Assembly (NCBI RefSeq): GCF_028679125.1
Contig: NZ_JAJRCG010000015.1
Coordinates: 1-62,165 of the forward strand
Reading direction: 5' to 3'
DNA: 62,165 nucleotides
Origin: Methanoregula sp.
Lineage (GTDB): Archaea > Halobacteriota > Methanomicrobia > Methanomicrobiales > Methanospirillaceae
Made by a program: the position numbers and the translations under genes. This document shows positions 1 to 7,592 of the stretch, piece by piece (the stretch's first letter is position 1; each line of letters starts with the position of its first letter). The notes under the pieces are model-generated. The model worked only from the letters and a program-made list of their open reading frames with translations, ran no database searches and was not told where the DNA came from.

Positions 1-3
1 CGG

Positions 4-280
4 TCTTCTCCCTCCGCCATTCTTACTTGATTTTTCGGATCTAAAAAGTCGAAGTGCTGAAGCATCCGCCTTATCCATGGGTCCCTGTGAATCAGAGGTT
101 CATGAAAACTCTTGGGGGCTCCGCGATGCTCCGCCCCCGCCAGAGTGAGCATCCCCAATTAGGAGGAGGCTGACCTGTGAGCAACCGGGGAAATGCTGAA
201 CAGGTAATGCAGAGGCATCGCAACCGGGGCGCCATGGCGGCGGGGCGAAGCTCCTGGAGCGTCAGAAAAAAGGGAGAAGA
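4..280. other. non-coding stretch bounded by a 10-bp inverted repeat
   Basis: I see no convincing gene here. TCTTCTCCCT at 4-13 is exactly complementary to AGGGAGAAGA at 271-280. Inside lies a GC-rich hairpin with arms GGGGGC (114-119) and GCCCCC (133-138), followed by a G/C-rich tract. It could be a small non-autonomous element, a structured RNA or the 3' region of a gene outside the window. No target-site duplication can be judged because the left flank is cut off. Confidence 0.25.
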
Positions 281-958
281 TTATTCCAGTGACCGCGGGA
301 AGTCGAGGTCAAACCGCAGACCGCCCGGGTACACAAAGTAATACCGCCAGCCGCAGGCCGGTGAATACACCCAGATCATGATCCGGTCTTTCACCTTCCC
401 TGCCATACCGCGGAGGTAATCCACCTTCCCGGTGAAGAGCTCGCGAAGCTTTGCAGCGCTCGGCACCGGCAGCCGTGATCTCAGGGCAAGAATGAGCAGC
501 GAGCCGCTCTTCTTCATCCCGATGATATTGATCGGGATCTTGGGCTCGCTCAGCCGCACCGGTAGGTACCCGTACGTTAGGAGCAGATCCATTGCTTCAT
601 ACACAATAGGGTTGTTCCGCGTCCGGCTCGGTTGTACATCCTCTGATGTCACGTCAACCGGGGGATGGACGATAACGTCAGTCTCTGTTCTTTTCCGTAC
701 TATCCCTGCGGGTTTCCGGCGTTGTACCGGCACCGTGTTCCTCTGTCCCGAAGTCATTCTACTCACCGGGGAGGGTTTTGTCTTTCCTTTCCGGGAGACA
801 CTGCGGGGCCTCCCGGCGATCTTCTGTGTTGTAATTATGGAAATCACGTCCTTTGTCTCACTACATAATCCCACAATACCTGGAGAAGCACAACACGGAC
901 ACCAGTCAATGCCACATCCAAACACCATGACGCAGATAGAAGAGATCCATCCCGTCAT
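281..958 (-). CDS. hypothetical protein
   Basis: I do not recognise this gene. It would encode up to 225 residues. The first 90 or so are Cys-rich, then basic (GRPRSVSRKGK) and look disordered. The last 110 form a compact-looking domain with alternating hydrophobic strands and the segment GWRYYFVYPGGL near the end, which could be a small alpha/beta nuclease-like fold, but no catalytic signature is secure. The start is uncertain. An internal ATG at 757 (MTSGQRNT) would remove the odd Cys-rich leader, while the ATG at 958 has no clear ribosome-binding site. It lies in an accessory region beside restriction-modification debris. Confidence 0.45.
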   Translation of the reverse strand: MTGWISSICVMVFGCGIDWCPCCASPGIVGLCSETKDVISIITTQKIAGRPRSVSRKGKTKPSPVSRMTSGQRNTVPVQRRKPAGIVRKRTETDVIVHPPVDVTSEDVQPSRTRNNPIVYEAMDLLLTYGYLPVRLSEPKIPINIIGMKKSGSLLILALRSRLPVPSAAKLRELFTGKVDYLRGMAGKVKDRIMIWVYSPACGWRYYFVYPGGLRFDLDFPRSLE

Positions 959-1259
959 CCCGGCTATTGTCAGTGTGCAGACTTCGTGCGGTACTTGTGA
1001 TTATTCTCTGGTTTCATAAAAATACTATAAATAATACTATGATGATGGCGGTTAGATAGGGAGTTGTGTCCGACGATGGAGCGGTCATTGTGAGAATCTG
1101 ATGGTGAGGACTTGGAGATTGGAGGAATGCACTGCGGGAATTGGGAATTGTAGATACCAAGGAAATTCTCATAATCTCTTACAGGAGATAGAAAATCATC
1201 AGAAAATCACAGGAATATAATTCAACATCTTTAACGCGGTTGAGAACGACACTCAATTA
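959..1259. other. intergenic region with divergent promoters
   Basis: No gene is apparent. The AT-rich part around 1010-1042 (for example AATACTATAAATAATACTAT) contains TATA-like elements that could serve either direction. The stretch 1150-1260 directly upstream of the restriction remnant is also AT-rich. Confidence 0.35.
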
Positions 1260-1754
1260 ATGGTAGCACCCGACACAATCCAGCCTCTTGTTGAACGGTA
1301 CACCTTCCATCGCGATGCATATCTTCGCGGGCAGGAAAAATACAATGAAACCCAGCTCCGCCAAGATTTCACCGATCCGTTCTTCCATGCACTTGGCTGG
1401 GACGTGAACAACAACAAGGGACATTCGGAAGCGTATCGTGAGGTGCTGCACGAAGAGCCGGTCCGGATTCGCGGGGGCTATTTACGATTCTTCACACAAG
1501 ACCTCGCTAAACTCCCCATCCGCACCATCAACTTTGCCGACCCGGCTGACAAAGCCCACCACGATCGCAGGGTTGCGCTCGTCATGCAGATGCTGGAGTT
1601 AAATAAAAAGTTGCAGGACACCTCACTCGATTACGACAAGGAGCTGCTCTCCCGGCAGGTTGAGGCTGCAGATGCTTCTATTGATAAATTAGTGTACGAG
1701 TTGTACGGGCTGACGCAAGAGGAGATTGGGATTGTGGAAGGCACAGGGAAATGA
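1260..1754 (+). pseudogene. internally deleted type IIG restriction-modification protein remnant
   Basis: This open frame of 164 residues joins the two ends of a much longer protein. Residues 1-72 look like the extreme N-terminus of Eco57I-type (type IIG) restriction-methyltransferases (QLRQDFTDPFFHALGWDV, then EAYREVLHEEPV). Residues 78-160 look like the extreme C-terminus of the same family (LPIRTINFADPADKAHHD, then DKLVYELYGLTQEEI). Family members usually have about 900-1200 residues, so the nuclease core, the SAM-binding site and the NPPY motif are all missing. The join falls around residues 74-78, in frame, so the shortened frame is still open. It was probably created by an internal deletion and is very unlikely to be an active enzyme. 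The downstream PIN gene overlaps its end by 4 bases. Confidence 0.8.
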
Positions 1755-2188
1755 AAATCTACATGGATGTCTGTTGTTTATGCCGTCCCTTTGATGATCA
1801 GGCAATGGGGCGTATTCGTCTCGAAGTAACCGCCATCCAGGAGATCATCCGTTGCTGTGCCATAAAGGAATTCACGTTGGTTACCAGCGAGGCCATAACA
1901 GAAGAACTCTCACAAATCCCGGATATCCGGAAACGGCTTCGCGTGGAGAAGATCGTATCCGTGGCAAAGGAACAGGTACTCATTGACGATGCTATCATCT
2001 CCCGTATGAAGGAGCTCATCGCACTGGGCGGAGATGCAATGGACTCGCTCCATATTGCCTGTGCAGAACGGGCCGGTGCAATTCTTCTCACCACTGATGA
2101 TGGTCTGGTAACATTTTTTAAGTTGCACCAGAACATACAGGTACATATAGAAAATCCGGTCACATGGTTAAAGGAGGAAAACAGATGA
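1751..2188 (+). CDS. PIN-domain protein, probable VapC-like toxin
   Basis: This 145-residue protein has the PIN-nuclease pattern: MDVCCLCRPFDD at the start supplies the first acidic residue, ITEEL near residue 50 the second, DAMDSLHIACAERAGA near residues 94-109 the third, and TTDDGLV the fourth. PIN toxins cleave RNA in a Mg-dependent manner. The start ATG overlaps the end of the restriction remnant (ATGA, 1751-1754), and its stop overlaps the next small gene in the same way. The toxin-first order and the small partner fit a toxin-antitoxin pair. PIN domains also occur in ribosome-biogenesis nucleases, but the size and the accessory setting favour a toxin. Confidence 0.75.
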   Translation: MKIYMDVCCLCRPFDDQAMGRIRLEVTAIQEIIRCCAIKEFTLVTSEAITEELSQIPDIRKRLRVEKIVSVAKEQVLIDDAIISRMKELIALGGDAMDSLHIACAERAGAILLTTDDGLVTFFKLHQNIQVHIENPVTWLKEENR

Positions 2189-2394
2189 GCGCCAGAACAT
2201 TACACCAGATCCAGCAGGAAGGACTTGACGTACTGGTTGAGAAGCTTGGTCCTGACGATGCGATCCGGTTCCTCCATATCTATGAGCCGGGTAGCGGTGA
2301 CTGGACACAAGACCGGAAAAAAATCCTCAAAAACGATCCGGATAAAATTATCAAAAGCATCATGGCGCGAAGAAAAAAAGTCCCGGCTCCATGA
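2185..2394 (+). CDS. small protein, putative antitoxin partner of the PIN gene
   Basis: This small protein of 69 residues begins at the ATG at 2185, which overlaps the PIN stop codon (ATGA). The start is supported by AAAGGAGGA at 2169-2177, about 8 bases upstream. A longer form from 2164 is possible but lacks that signal. The sequence is helical and charged (GLDVLVEKLGPDDAIRFL), contains a GDWTQDRK segment and ends with a basic tail (ARRKKVPAP). Similar small proteins accompany PIN-domain genes in archaea, so an antitoxin role is inferred from position. No DNA-binding motif is clear. Confidence 0.65.
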   Translation: MSARTLHQIQQEGLDVLVEKLGPDDAIRFLHIYEPGSGDWTQDRKKILKNDPDKIIKSIMARRKKVPAP

Positions 2395-2450
2395 ACGCAA
2401 CTCCTCTTTTTCCTGCGACAATTACCCTCCCTCTTCCCTGCCTTCGCCCC

Positions 2451-2492
2451 ATCAACTTCTCCGATCCGGTTGACAAAGCCCGCCACGATCAT
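2451..2492 (+). pseudogene. second scar of a type IIG restriction-enzyme C-terminus
   Basis: The translation INFSDPVDKARHDH followed by TGA matches INFADPADKAHHDR of the remnant at 1260-1754 in 10 of 14 residues, and the DNA is close to it as well. Nothing recognisable from that family follows, and the preceding sequence is out of context. It is best read as a leftover fragment of a second, related restriction gene or of a partial duplication. Confidence 0.6.
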
Positions 2493-2548
2493 TGATGTAT
2501 CGTTTCTCCCACATGACAGGTAGGGATTCTCCCCTCTCAAAAAATAAT

Positions 2549-3010
2549 AGGGAGGGGGGTCTCCCGCATACCCCCCCTCCCCCTCATCACCATCCCCAAC
2601 CCCCTTCTCACCATCATCTCCCGACGTAAAACAACATCCAGGAAAGCTTCCGGCAACCCCCCACCCGGAGAAATTTCCGGTCGCAAGGGGGGGTATCAGC
2701 CATACCCCCCTGCCCCATGGTGGGGGGGTATGATCGGTTTGAAACGCAAAGGGGTGGGGGGGTCTCATGGATACCCCCCTCCTCAAAAACGGGATGTACG
2801 CAATATTGCACGCGTTTTTTGAGCGCAGCCCGGGGCAGAGTTATGGCGGAAGGGGGCGGTATTGTCACCTACTCAAATCCGATCAGGGGGGGTCTGATCC
2901 GGCCAAAGAGGGGGAGGGGTATCAACCATACCCCCCCTCCCCCATGGTGGGGGGGTATGATCGGTTTGAAACGCAAAAGGGGTGTGGGGTCTCATGCATA
3001 CCCCCCTCCG
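2549..3010. repeat. G/C-tract repeat element, copy 1
   Basis: This 460-bp element is built from runs of 6-7 G or C. It starts with GGGAGG and a CTCCCGCATACCCC segment, and it contains strong inverted repeats such as CATACCCCCC facing GGGGGGTATG around the CCATGG near 2715. A sub-unit of about 65 bp, beginning ATGGTGGGGGGGTATGATCG and including TTTGAAACGCAAA, occurs twice (about 2715 and 2943). A second element with the same order of parts is at 39063-39520. Open frames through it (Pro/Gly-rich) shift frame between copies, so it is not coding. Function is unknown. It could be a non-autonomous mobile element or a structured or G-quadruplex-forming region. Confidence 0.75.
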
Positions 3011-3078
3011 GACAGGAAACCCGGTCGACATGTTTCCTGCCCGGCCCGGGGGATTCGCAGTACCGGGAACCGGGAATA

Positions 3079-3127
3079 ATGAGAACAGGGTTGCCCAAAA
3101 TGAGAAATACTTTTATCTAAATGAGAA
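3079..3127 (+). promoter_or_regulatory. three ATGAGAA direct repeats at 21-bp spacing
   Basis: ATGAGAA starts at 3079, 3100 and 3121, which is exactly two helical turns apart. A fourth ATGAGAA is the start codon region of the next gene at 3150. A TATA-like TTTTATCTAAA lies between the second and third repeats. The array would put a bound protein on one DNA face over the promoter. The XRE-type regulator encoded two genes downstream is the obvious candidate ligand, by inference only. Confidence 0.5.
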
Positions 3128-3149
3128 ACATATGTTACATTGAAGCCAT

Positions 3150-3716
3150 ATGAGAAAGAACACCTACTATGCACTGGTCGCCTGTGTCATTGTTGCCATG
3201 GTATTTGCCGTGGGACTCGCGATGACAACGGGCAACCCGTTGATCCCGGCAATCGTCATCATTGCCGGGATCGGTGTCGTCTACGTTGGGAAACAGAAGG
3301 TCAGCGACGTGATGCAAGACGACCTCTCAGACACCATCTATGGAAAAGCCGCATCAGGCGCCCTCCTCGTCACCATCGTCCTTGCCACCATCATCTTTGC
3401 CGGAACCATGACCTTCTACTTCAACTCCGGGTATGGCGGCGGTTTCCACACGTTCGCCAACGGATCGGTCAGCGTATCGTTCATTCACGATGCAGCGATA
3501 CCGGGACAGGCAATCTACCACGACACCTACCTAATCGCCGACCCCGCCAATCCTACCGGGACGGATTACTGGGGACTCGACCAGCTCTTCAAAAACGGGC
3601 ACCAGGCCCTGGAGTTCCCGTGTATATTCGGTATCGGCATGGGCTTCACGGTCGTCCTTCTCGCCGGCCTCTATGCGGCATTTTCTTATTATTACACCAG
3701 GAAATATGAGGTATAG
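3150..3716 (+). CDS. DUF2178-like integral membrane protein
   Basis: This 188-residue protein has four probable membrane segments: residues 7-27 and 31-46 in a hairpin, 70-92, and 158-180. A polar loop of about 60 residues with a GGGFHTF segment separates the last two. The overall plan resembles DUF2178 membrane proteins, which in archaea are typically encoded next to a small Cro/CI-type regulator, as here. Function is unknown. The regulator starts 6 bases after this stop codon, so the two are co-transcribed. Iteron-like repeats precede the gene. Confidence 0.7.
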   Translation: MRKNTYYALVACVIVAMVFAVGLAMTTGNPLIPAIVIIAGIGVVYVGKQKVSDVMQDDLSDTIYGKAASGALLVTIVLATIIFAGTMTFYFNSGYGGGFHTFANGSVSVSFIHDAAIPGQAIYHDTYLIADPANPTGTDYWGLDQLFKNGHQALEFPCIFGIGMGFTVVLLAGLYAAFSYYYTRKYEV

Positions 3717-3721
3717 GCCTG

Positions 3722-3922
3722 ATGAAGAACAAGATCAAGGTGTACCGGGCAATGCGGAACATGACGCAGGAGGAGCTGGCCCTTCAGCTCCGCGTCACCC
3801 GCAGGACGATCAACTCCATCGAGGGGGGGAAGTACAACCCGTCCATCGAGGTTGCCTTCCGGATGGCAAAACTGTTCGCTGTCCCCGTCGAGGAACTGTT
3901 CAGCCTCGATGAGGACGAATAA
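3722..3922 (+). CDS. XRE (Cro/CI) family transcriptional regulator
   Basis: This 66-residue protein is a single helix-turn-helix domain of the compact YgzD/XRE type: MTQEELALQLRVTRRTIN forms the HTH, followed by EGGKYNPSIEVAFRMAKLF and a C-terminal VEELFSLDEDE. It is paired with the membrane protein just upstream, a common archaeal and bacterial arrangement in which the small regulator probably controls its own operon. The ATGAGAA array at 3079-3127 is a plausible operator. The gene lacks any ligand domain, so the signal may come through the membrane partner. Confidence 0.85.
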   Translation: MKNKIKVYRAMRNMTQEELALQLRVTRRTINSIEGGKYNPSIEVAFRMAKLFAVPVEELFSLDEDE

Positions 3923-3981
3923 CTCTTCTTCCTTTGTTGCCTGACCCTGACCGCCACGGCCGGGGGAACTGAAGATCCCCG

Positions 3982-4719
3982 TCAGGAGGTGGTGGGATAT
4001 ACGGCAGGCCCGGGTCCCATGGAAGGGATCTTCGGGACCGGCGAGAGGGTGGCTGCCCAGTTCCCGGGATTATTCCGGGAGAGGACACTCAGGTAATAGG
4101 TGCCGTTCTCCGGGATGGTGACAATGACAAACGTGTGGGGCGAGAGTTCGCCAAAACCCGGCTGGACAACCGTGTTGTTGGCATCCATGAGTGATGACCC
4201 GTTTACGTACTGGAGGAAGTAATAGGGCGAAGCTATGCCGGTCTCGTTCCGCGAAAAGATATATTCACCGCGTTCCAGGTAGAAGACGGGAGTCACCTGC
4301 GTTCCCGTGCCCGAGAGATTCACCGGGGCCTTCAGGGGATTGGTGGCGACCAGCGGAGCAACCTCAGCGGTCCACGGGCCGCTGCCGGATATGTTCAGAT
4401 GGTAGGTATCTTTCGCGGGGGTCTGGTAGGCTACCGATCCTGCATAGGGGCCGCTGGTTGCGAACCGGGTTCCTGCCCCGTATCCCAGCGACTGGTTGGA
4501 GAAATACAGTTCCATCGTCTGCGCACCATCAGCCCGGAACGACACGACAATGACCCCCGGATCAAGGGAGAGCGTGGCATTCGGCTTCTCTGAGGAGAGG
4601 GTGATCGCCGGTGTCGGGCCAGGGGAGGTCGGTACTGCCGCAGGGGCCGGTGCCTGGGTGCATCCGCAGGCAGCAAGGCAGAGCAGGATAAGGATGAGCA
4701 GGATAACGGGAGACTTCAT
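3982..4719 (-). CDS. secreted lipoprotein of unknown function
   Basis: This 245-residue protein has a hydrophobic signal peptide (residues 4-17) followed by a lipobox-like LAACGC, so Cys18 or Cys20 may carry a lipid anchor. A Pro/Ala/Thr-rich linker follows (residues 21-42) and then a beta-rich extracellular region with several N-glycosylation sequons (NAT, NQS, NIS, NLS, NET). I do not recognise a catalytic domain. It is convergent with the XRE gene and divergent from the S9 peptidase, and the latter two share the 160-bp gap 4720-4879. Confidence 0.7.
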   Translation of the reverse strand: MKSPVILLILILLCLAACGCTQAPAPAAVPTSPGPTPAITLSSEKPNATLSLDPGVIVVSFRADGAQTMELYFSNQSLGYGAGTRFATSGPYAGSVAYQTPAKDTYHLNISGSGPWTAEVAPLVATNPLKAPVNLSGTGTQVTPVFYLERGEYIFSRNETGIASPYYFLQYVNGSSLMDANNTVVQPGFGELSPHTFVIVTIPENGTYYLSVLSRNNPGNWAATLSPVPKIPSMGPGPAVYPTTS

Positions 4720-4879
4720 ACACGTTTACACGCCCTGATGAAATATCTGTCTTTCCAAATAATTTTCAGATACGGGGGAGCGTGGGATACTGCCCATAGA
4801 GTATCCCTGCATCAGAGGCTTCTGACCCCCACGTCCCGCATCACACAATGCATAAATCGCCGGTTCATAACTATACTGC

Positions 4880-7057
4880 ATGGAGATCCGAACAATCAAA
4901 AAAGCCCTGCTTCTCTCCCTTATGGTCGCCGGCATCTTTTCTGGGATCGCCGCCCCGGCCCTTGCCCTGGAAGCATCGCATCCCTTCACGGCCGGGGACC
5001 TGGTGACCTTCCAGCGGGTCGGTGCACCATCCCCGTCACCGGAGGGATCCTGGATCGTCTTTCCCCTCCGCAGCACCGACCTGGCGGAGAACAGGGGGCA
5101 GACAAACCTCTGGATTATCAGGCCCGACGGAACGGGACTTCGCCAGCTGACATTCCCGCCGGGCAATGACTTCGAACCCTGCTGGTCGCCGGACGGTTCC
5201 ACGGTCTATTATCTCTCGACCCGGTCAGGCAGTTCGCAGGTCTGGAAAATCTCCCGGGAGGGAGGCGATGCCGGGCAGGTCACGGATCTCCCACTGGACC
5301 TGTCAGCACTGAAGATCTCCCCTGACGGGAAGAGCCTTGCATTCACGATGGAGGTATTTCCCGGGACCGGTTACAATGCGACAGCAACGCAGCTGAAATC
5401 GATCGAATCGCAGAATGCATCAGGAAGAGTGTATGACACGCTCCCGGTCCGGCACTGGGACACGTATGAAGACGGGCGGCGGAACCATATCTTCGTCATG
5501 CCCCTGTCGACCGGCAGACCGGTTGATGTCATGCAGGCCATGGATGCCGACAGTCCCTCGGTGCCCTTCGGCGGATCGGAAGAGTATGCGTTCACGCCGG
5601 ATAACGCCGGGATCGTCTTCTCTGCCGCCGATACCGGGCGGGTGGAGATGTGGAGTACCGAACACAGTCTCTATTATGCCCCGGTCTCCGGTACGGGCCC
5701 CGTGGTCAATCTCACACCGTCAAACAGGGCATGGATAACGCAGCCGGTCTTCTCGCCGGATGGCAGCAGTCTTGCGTATCTTGCCATGACCCGTCCGGGC
5801 TACGAGTCCGACCGGTACCGCATCATGATCCGGTCATGGCCTGATGGAACTGCCCGCGAAGTTGCAGCATCCTGGGACCACTCACCCTCATCCATCATCT
5901 GGTCGGAGGACGGAAAATTCCTCTATGTGACCGCCATGGACCAGGGGAACAGCGCACTGTTTGCGATCGATCCCGTAACCGGTGATGTCAGGACACTGGT
6001 CGGCAAAGGCTCTGTCTCTTCGGTCAGTACCGTTGGGAACCGTCTCGTGTACGGGTATGCCAACATGACCGCCCCGGCCGATCTCTTTACGATCGATCCC
6101 GATGGAACCCACGCCGTGCAGATTACGCAGGTCAACAGCGAGCGGCTGGCAACGGTGAGGATGGGGGAGTATGAGCAGTTCTCCTTTGTGGGATGGAACA
6201 ATGAGACCGTGTACGGGTACGTGGTGAAACCCGTGGATTTTGACCCGGCAAAGAAATACCCGGTTGCGTTCCTGATCCATGGCGGCCCCCAGGGGTCATT
6301 CCCGGACGACTTCAGTTACCGCTGGAACCCCCAGGTCTATGCGGGACGCGGATATGCGGTGGTGATGATCGATTTCCACGGGTCGGTCGGGTACGGGCAG
6401 GCGTTCACCGATTCGATACGGGATGACTATGGTGGAAAACCCTTAGAGGATCTCCAGAAGGGCCTGAATGCAACGCTTGAGACGAATACCTGGATGGACA
6501 AAACAAAAGTCTCTGCACTCGGGGCTTCATATGGCGGGTACATGATCAACTGGATCGAAGGGGCCTGGCCCGACCGGTTCGTCTGCCTCGTCTCCCATGA
6601 CGGCATGTTCGATACCCGGCAATCCTACTATGATACCGATGAACTCTGGTTCGAAGAATGGGATAATAATGGTACCCCGTGGGTGAACCCGGAGGCATAT
6701 GCCCGGTACAACCCGGCCGATCATGTGGCAGCCTGGAAGACACCCATGCTGGTGATCCAGGGAGGGAAGGATTACCGGGTACCGGAGACCCAAGGGTTTG
6801 CAGCGTTTACGGCACTCCAGCGGAGAAACATCCAAAGCAGGCTTCTCTACTTCCCCGAAGAGAACCACTGGGTCTTAAAACCCCAGAACAGTATCCTGTG
6901 GCATCACACGGTCCTTGACTGGCTGGACCAGTGGTCCGGGAATACTGTCGCGTCAGGTAATGGAACGTCCGTAACGGTCGGGGCCGTTCCGGCACAGGCC
7001 GGTTTTCCGGAGATGCTCCCGACAGTCACAGGGAGCCGGTTTCCGGTTCTAGTCTGA
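4880..7057 (+). CDS. secreted S9-family prolyl oligopeptidase-like peptidase
   Basis: This 725-residue protein begins with a signal peptide (about residues 8-30). A seven-bladed beta-propeller with repeated SPDG motifs follows (WSPDGSTVYYL, ISPDGKSLAF, FSPDGSSLAYL). The last 260 residues are the alpha/beta-hydrolase domain. The catalytic triad is visible: Ser550 in GASYGGY, Asp631 in GGKDYRVP and His663 in EENHWV. The family cleaves short peptides, and members of the acyl-aminoacyl-peptidase or DPP type match this layout. With a signal peptide it should act outside the membrane, perhaps in peptide scavenging. A TATA-like GCATAAAT near 4849 places transcription start close to the ATG, so the message may be leaderless. 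Confidence 0.88.
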   Translation: MEIRTIKKALLLSLMVAGIFSGIAAPALALEASHPFTAGDLVTFQRVGAPSPSPEGSWIVFPLRSTDLAENRGQTNLWIIRPDGTGLRQLTFPPGNDFEPCWSPDGSTVYYLSTRSGSSQVWKISREGGDAGQVTDLPLDLSALKISPDGKSLAFTMEVFPGTGYNATATQLKSIESQNASGRVYDTLPVRHWDTYEDGRRNHIFVMPLSTGRPVDVMQAMDADSPSVPFGGSEEYAFTPDNAGIVFSAADTGRVEMWSTEHSLYYAPVSGTGPVVNLTPSNRAWITQPVFSPDGSSLAYLAMTRPGYESDRYRIMIRSWPDGTAREVAASWDHSPSSIIWSEDGKFLYVTAMDQGNSALFAIDPVTGDVRTLVGKGSVSSVSTVGNRLVYGYANMTAPADLFTIDPDGTHAVQITQVNSERLATVRMGEYEQFSFVGWNNETVYGYVVKPVDFDPAKKYPVAFLIHGGPQGSFPDDFSYRWNPQVYAGRGYAVVMIDFHGSVGYGQAFTDSIRDDYGGKPLEDLQKGLNATLETNTWMDKTKVSALGASYGGYMINWIEGAWPDRFVCLVSHDGMFDTRQSYYDTDELWFEEWDNNGTPWVNPEAYARYNPADHVAAWKTPMLVIQGGKDYRVPETQGFAAFTALQRRNIQSRLLYFPEENHWVLKPQNSILWHHTVLDWLDQWSGNTVASGNGTSVTVGAVPAQAGFPEMLPTVTGSRFPVLV

Positions 7058-7329
7058 TCGTACAGTGACATGATACGAGGTTATTCACAAATCAAAAGGA
7101 GAGAGAGAATGCACCCGGCTGTGGCTCACGCCGTTATGCAGAAACAGGCAGTTCCGGGAGATCCGTCCGCAGTATCCCGGAATTAGACGCATCCGCAACA
7201 GGTATCTCCAGTCAGTTAAACGTCATCTCACGTTCATTTTTCAAGGATCCTGTACAGACCATGATACGAATAACAGAAATTTTGCTTTTCAATGATAGCC
7301 TTATCAGGCCACAACCGAATTCATGCACT

Positions 7330-7458
7330 ATGTCTGCAAACGACAAAGCAAACGGTAAGTATGCAAAGACTCTGGGAGCCAAAGCAACTGCCAGTAACAA
7401 TCCAACCTGGAAAACCCCATCTCACGTTACCGGCAAATCTCCCCGGATTAAAAAGTAA
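7330..7458 (+). CDS. possible small Lys-rich protein in a 535-bp gap
   Basis: The gap between the S9 gene and the next gene (7058-7592) contains one plausible small frame of 42 residues from the ATG at 7330: MSANDKANGKYAKTLGAKA and a basic tail ending SPRIKK. It is hydrophilic, low in complexity and has no clear ribosome-binding site. TATA-like AT-rich DNA precedes it. It may be a small nucleic-acid-binding protein or chance. Nothing else in 7058-7592 looks like a gene. Confidence 0.3.
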   Translation: MSANDKANGKYAKTLGAKATASNNPTWKTPSHVTGKSPRIKK

Positions 7459-7592
7459 TCTCTTTTCGTGGTCTCCGGGCTAATCCCCGGTAACGTATTT
7501 TTCCAGGGGCAGATACGGTTGATCCCGGTTGCTGATCTCCCGGGAACGGATAACAAAAAGGATCAGGTATTCGGGATCGCTGAATGCAGGCG

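Noticed and set aside
2549..3010. CRISPR array
   Set aside because: The repeated units are long, few and unequally spaced, without unique spacers of constant length.
2280..3120. Several Pro/Gly-rich open frames on both strands inside the G/C repeat
   Set aside because: Frames do not match between the two copies and the composition follows the G- and C-runs, so they are not genes.
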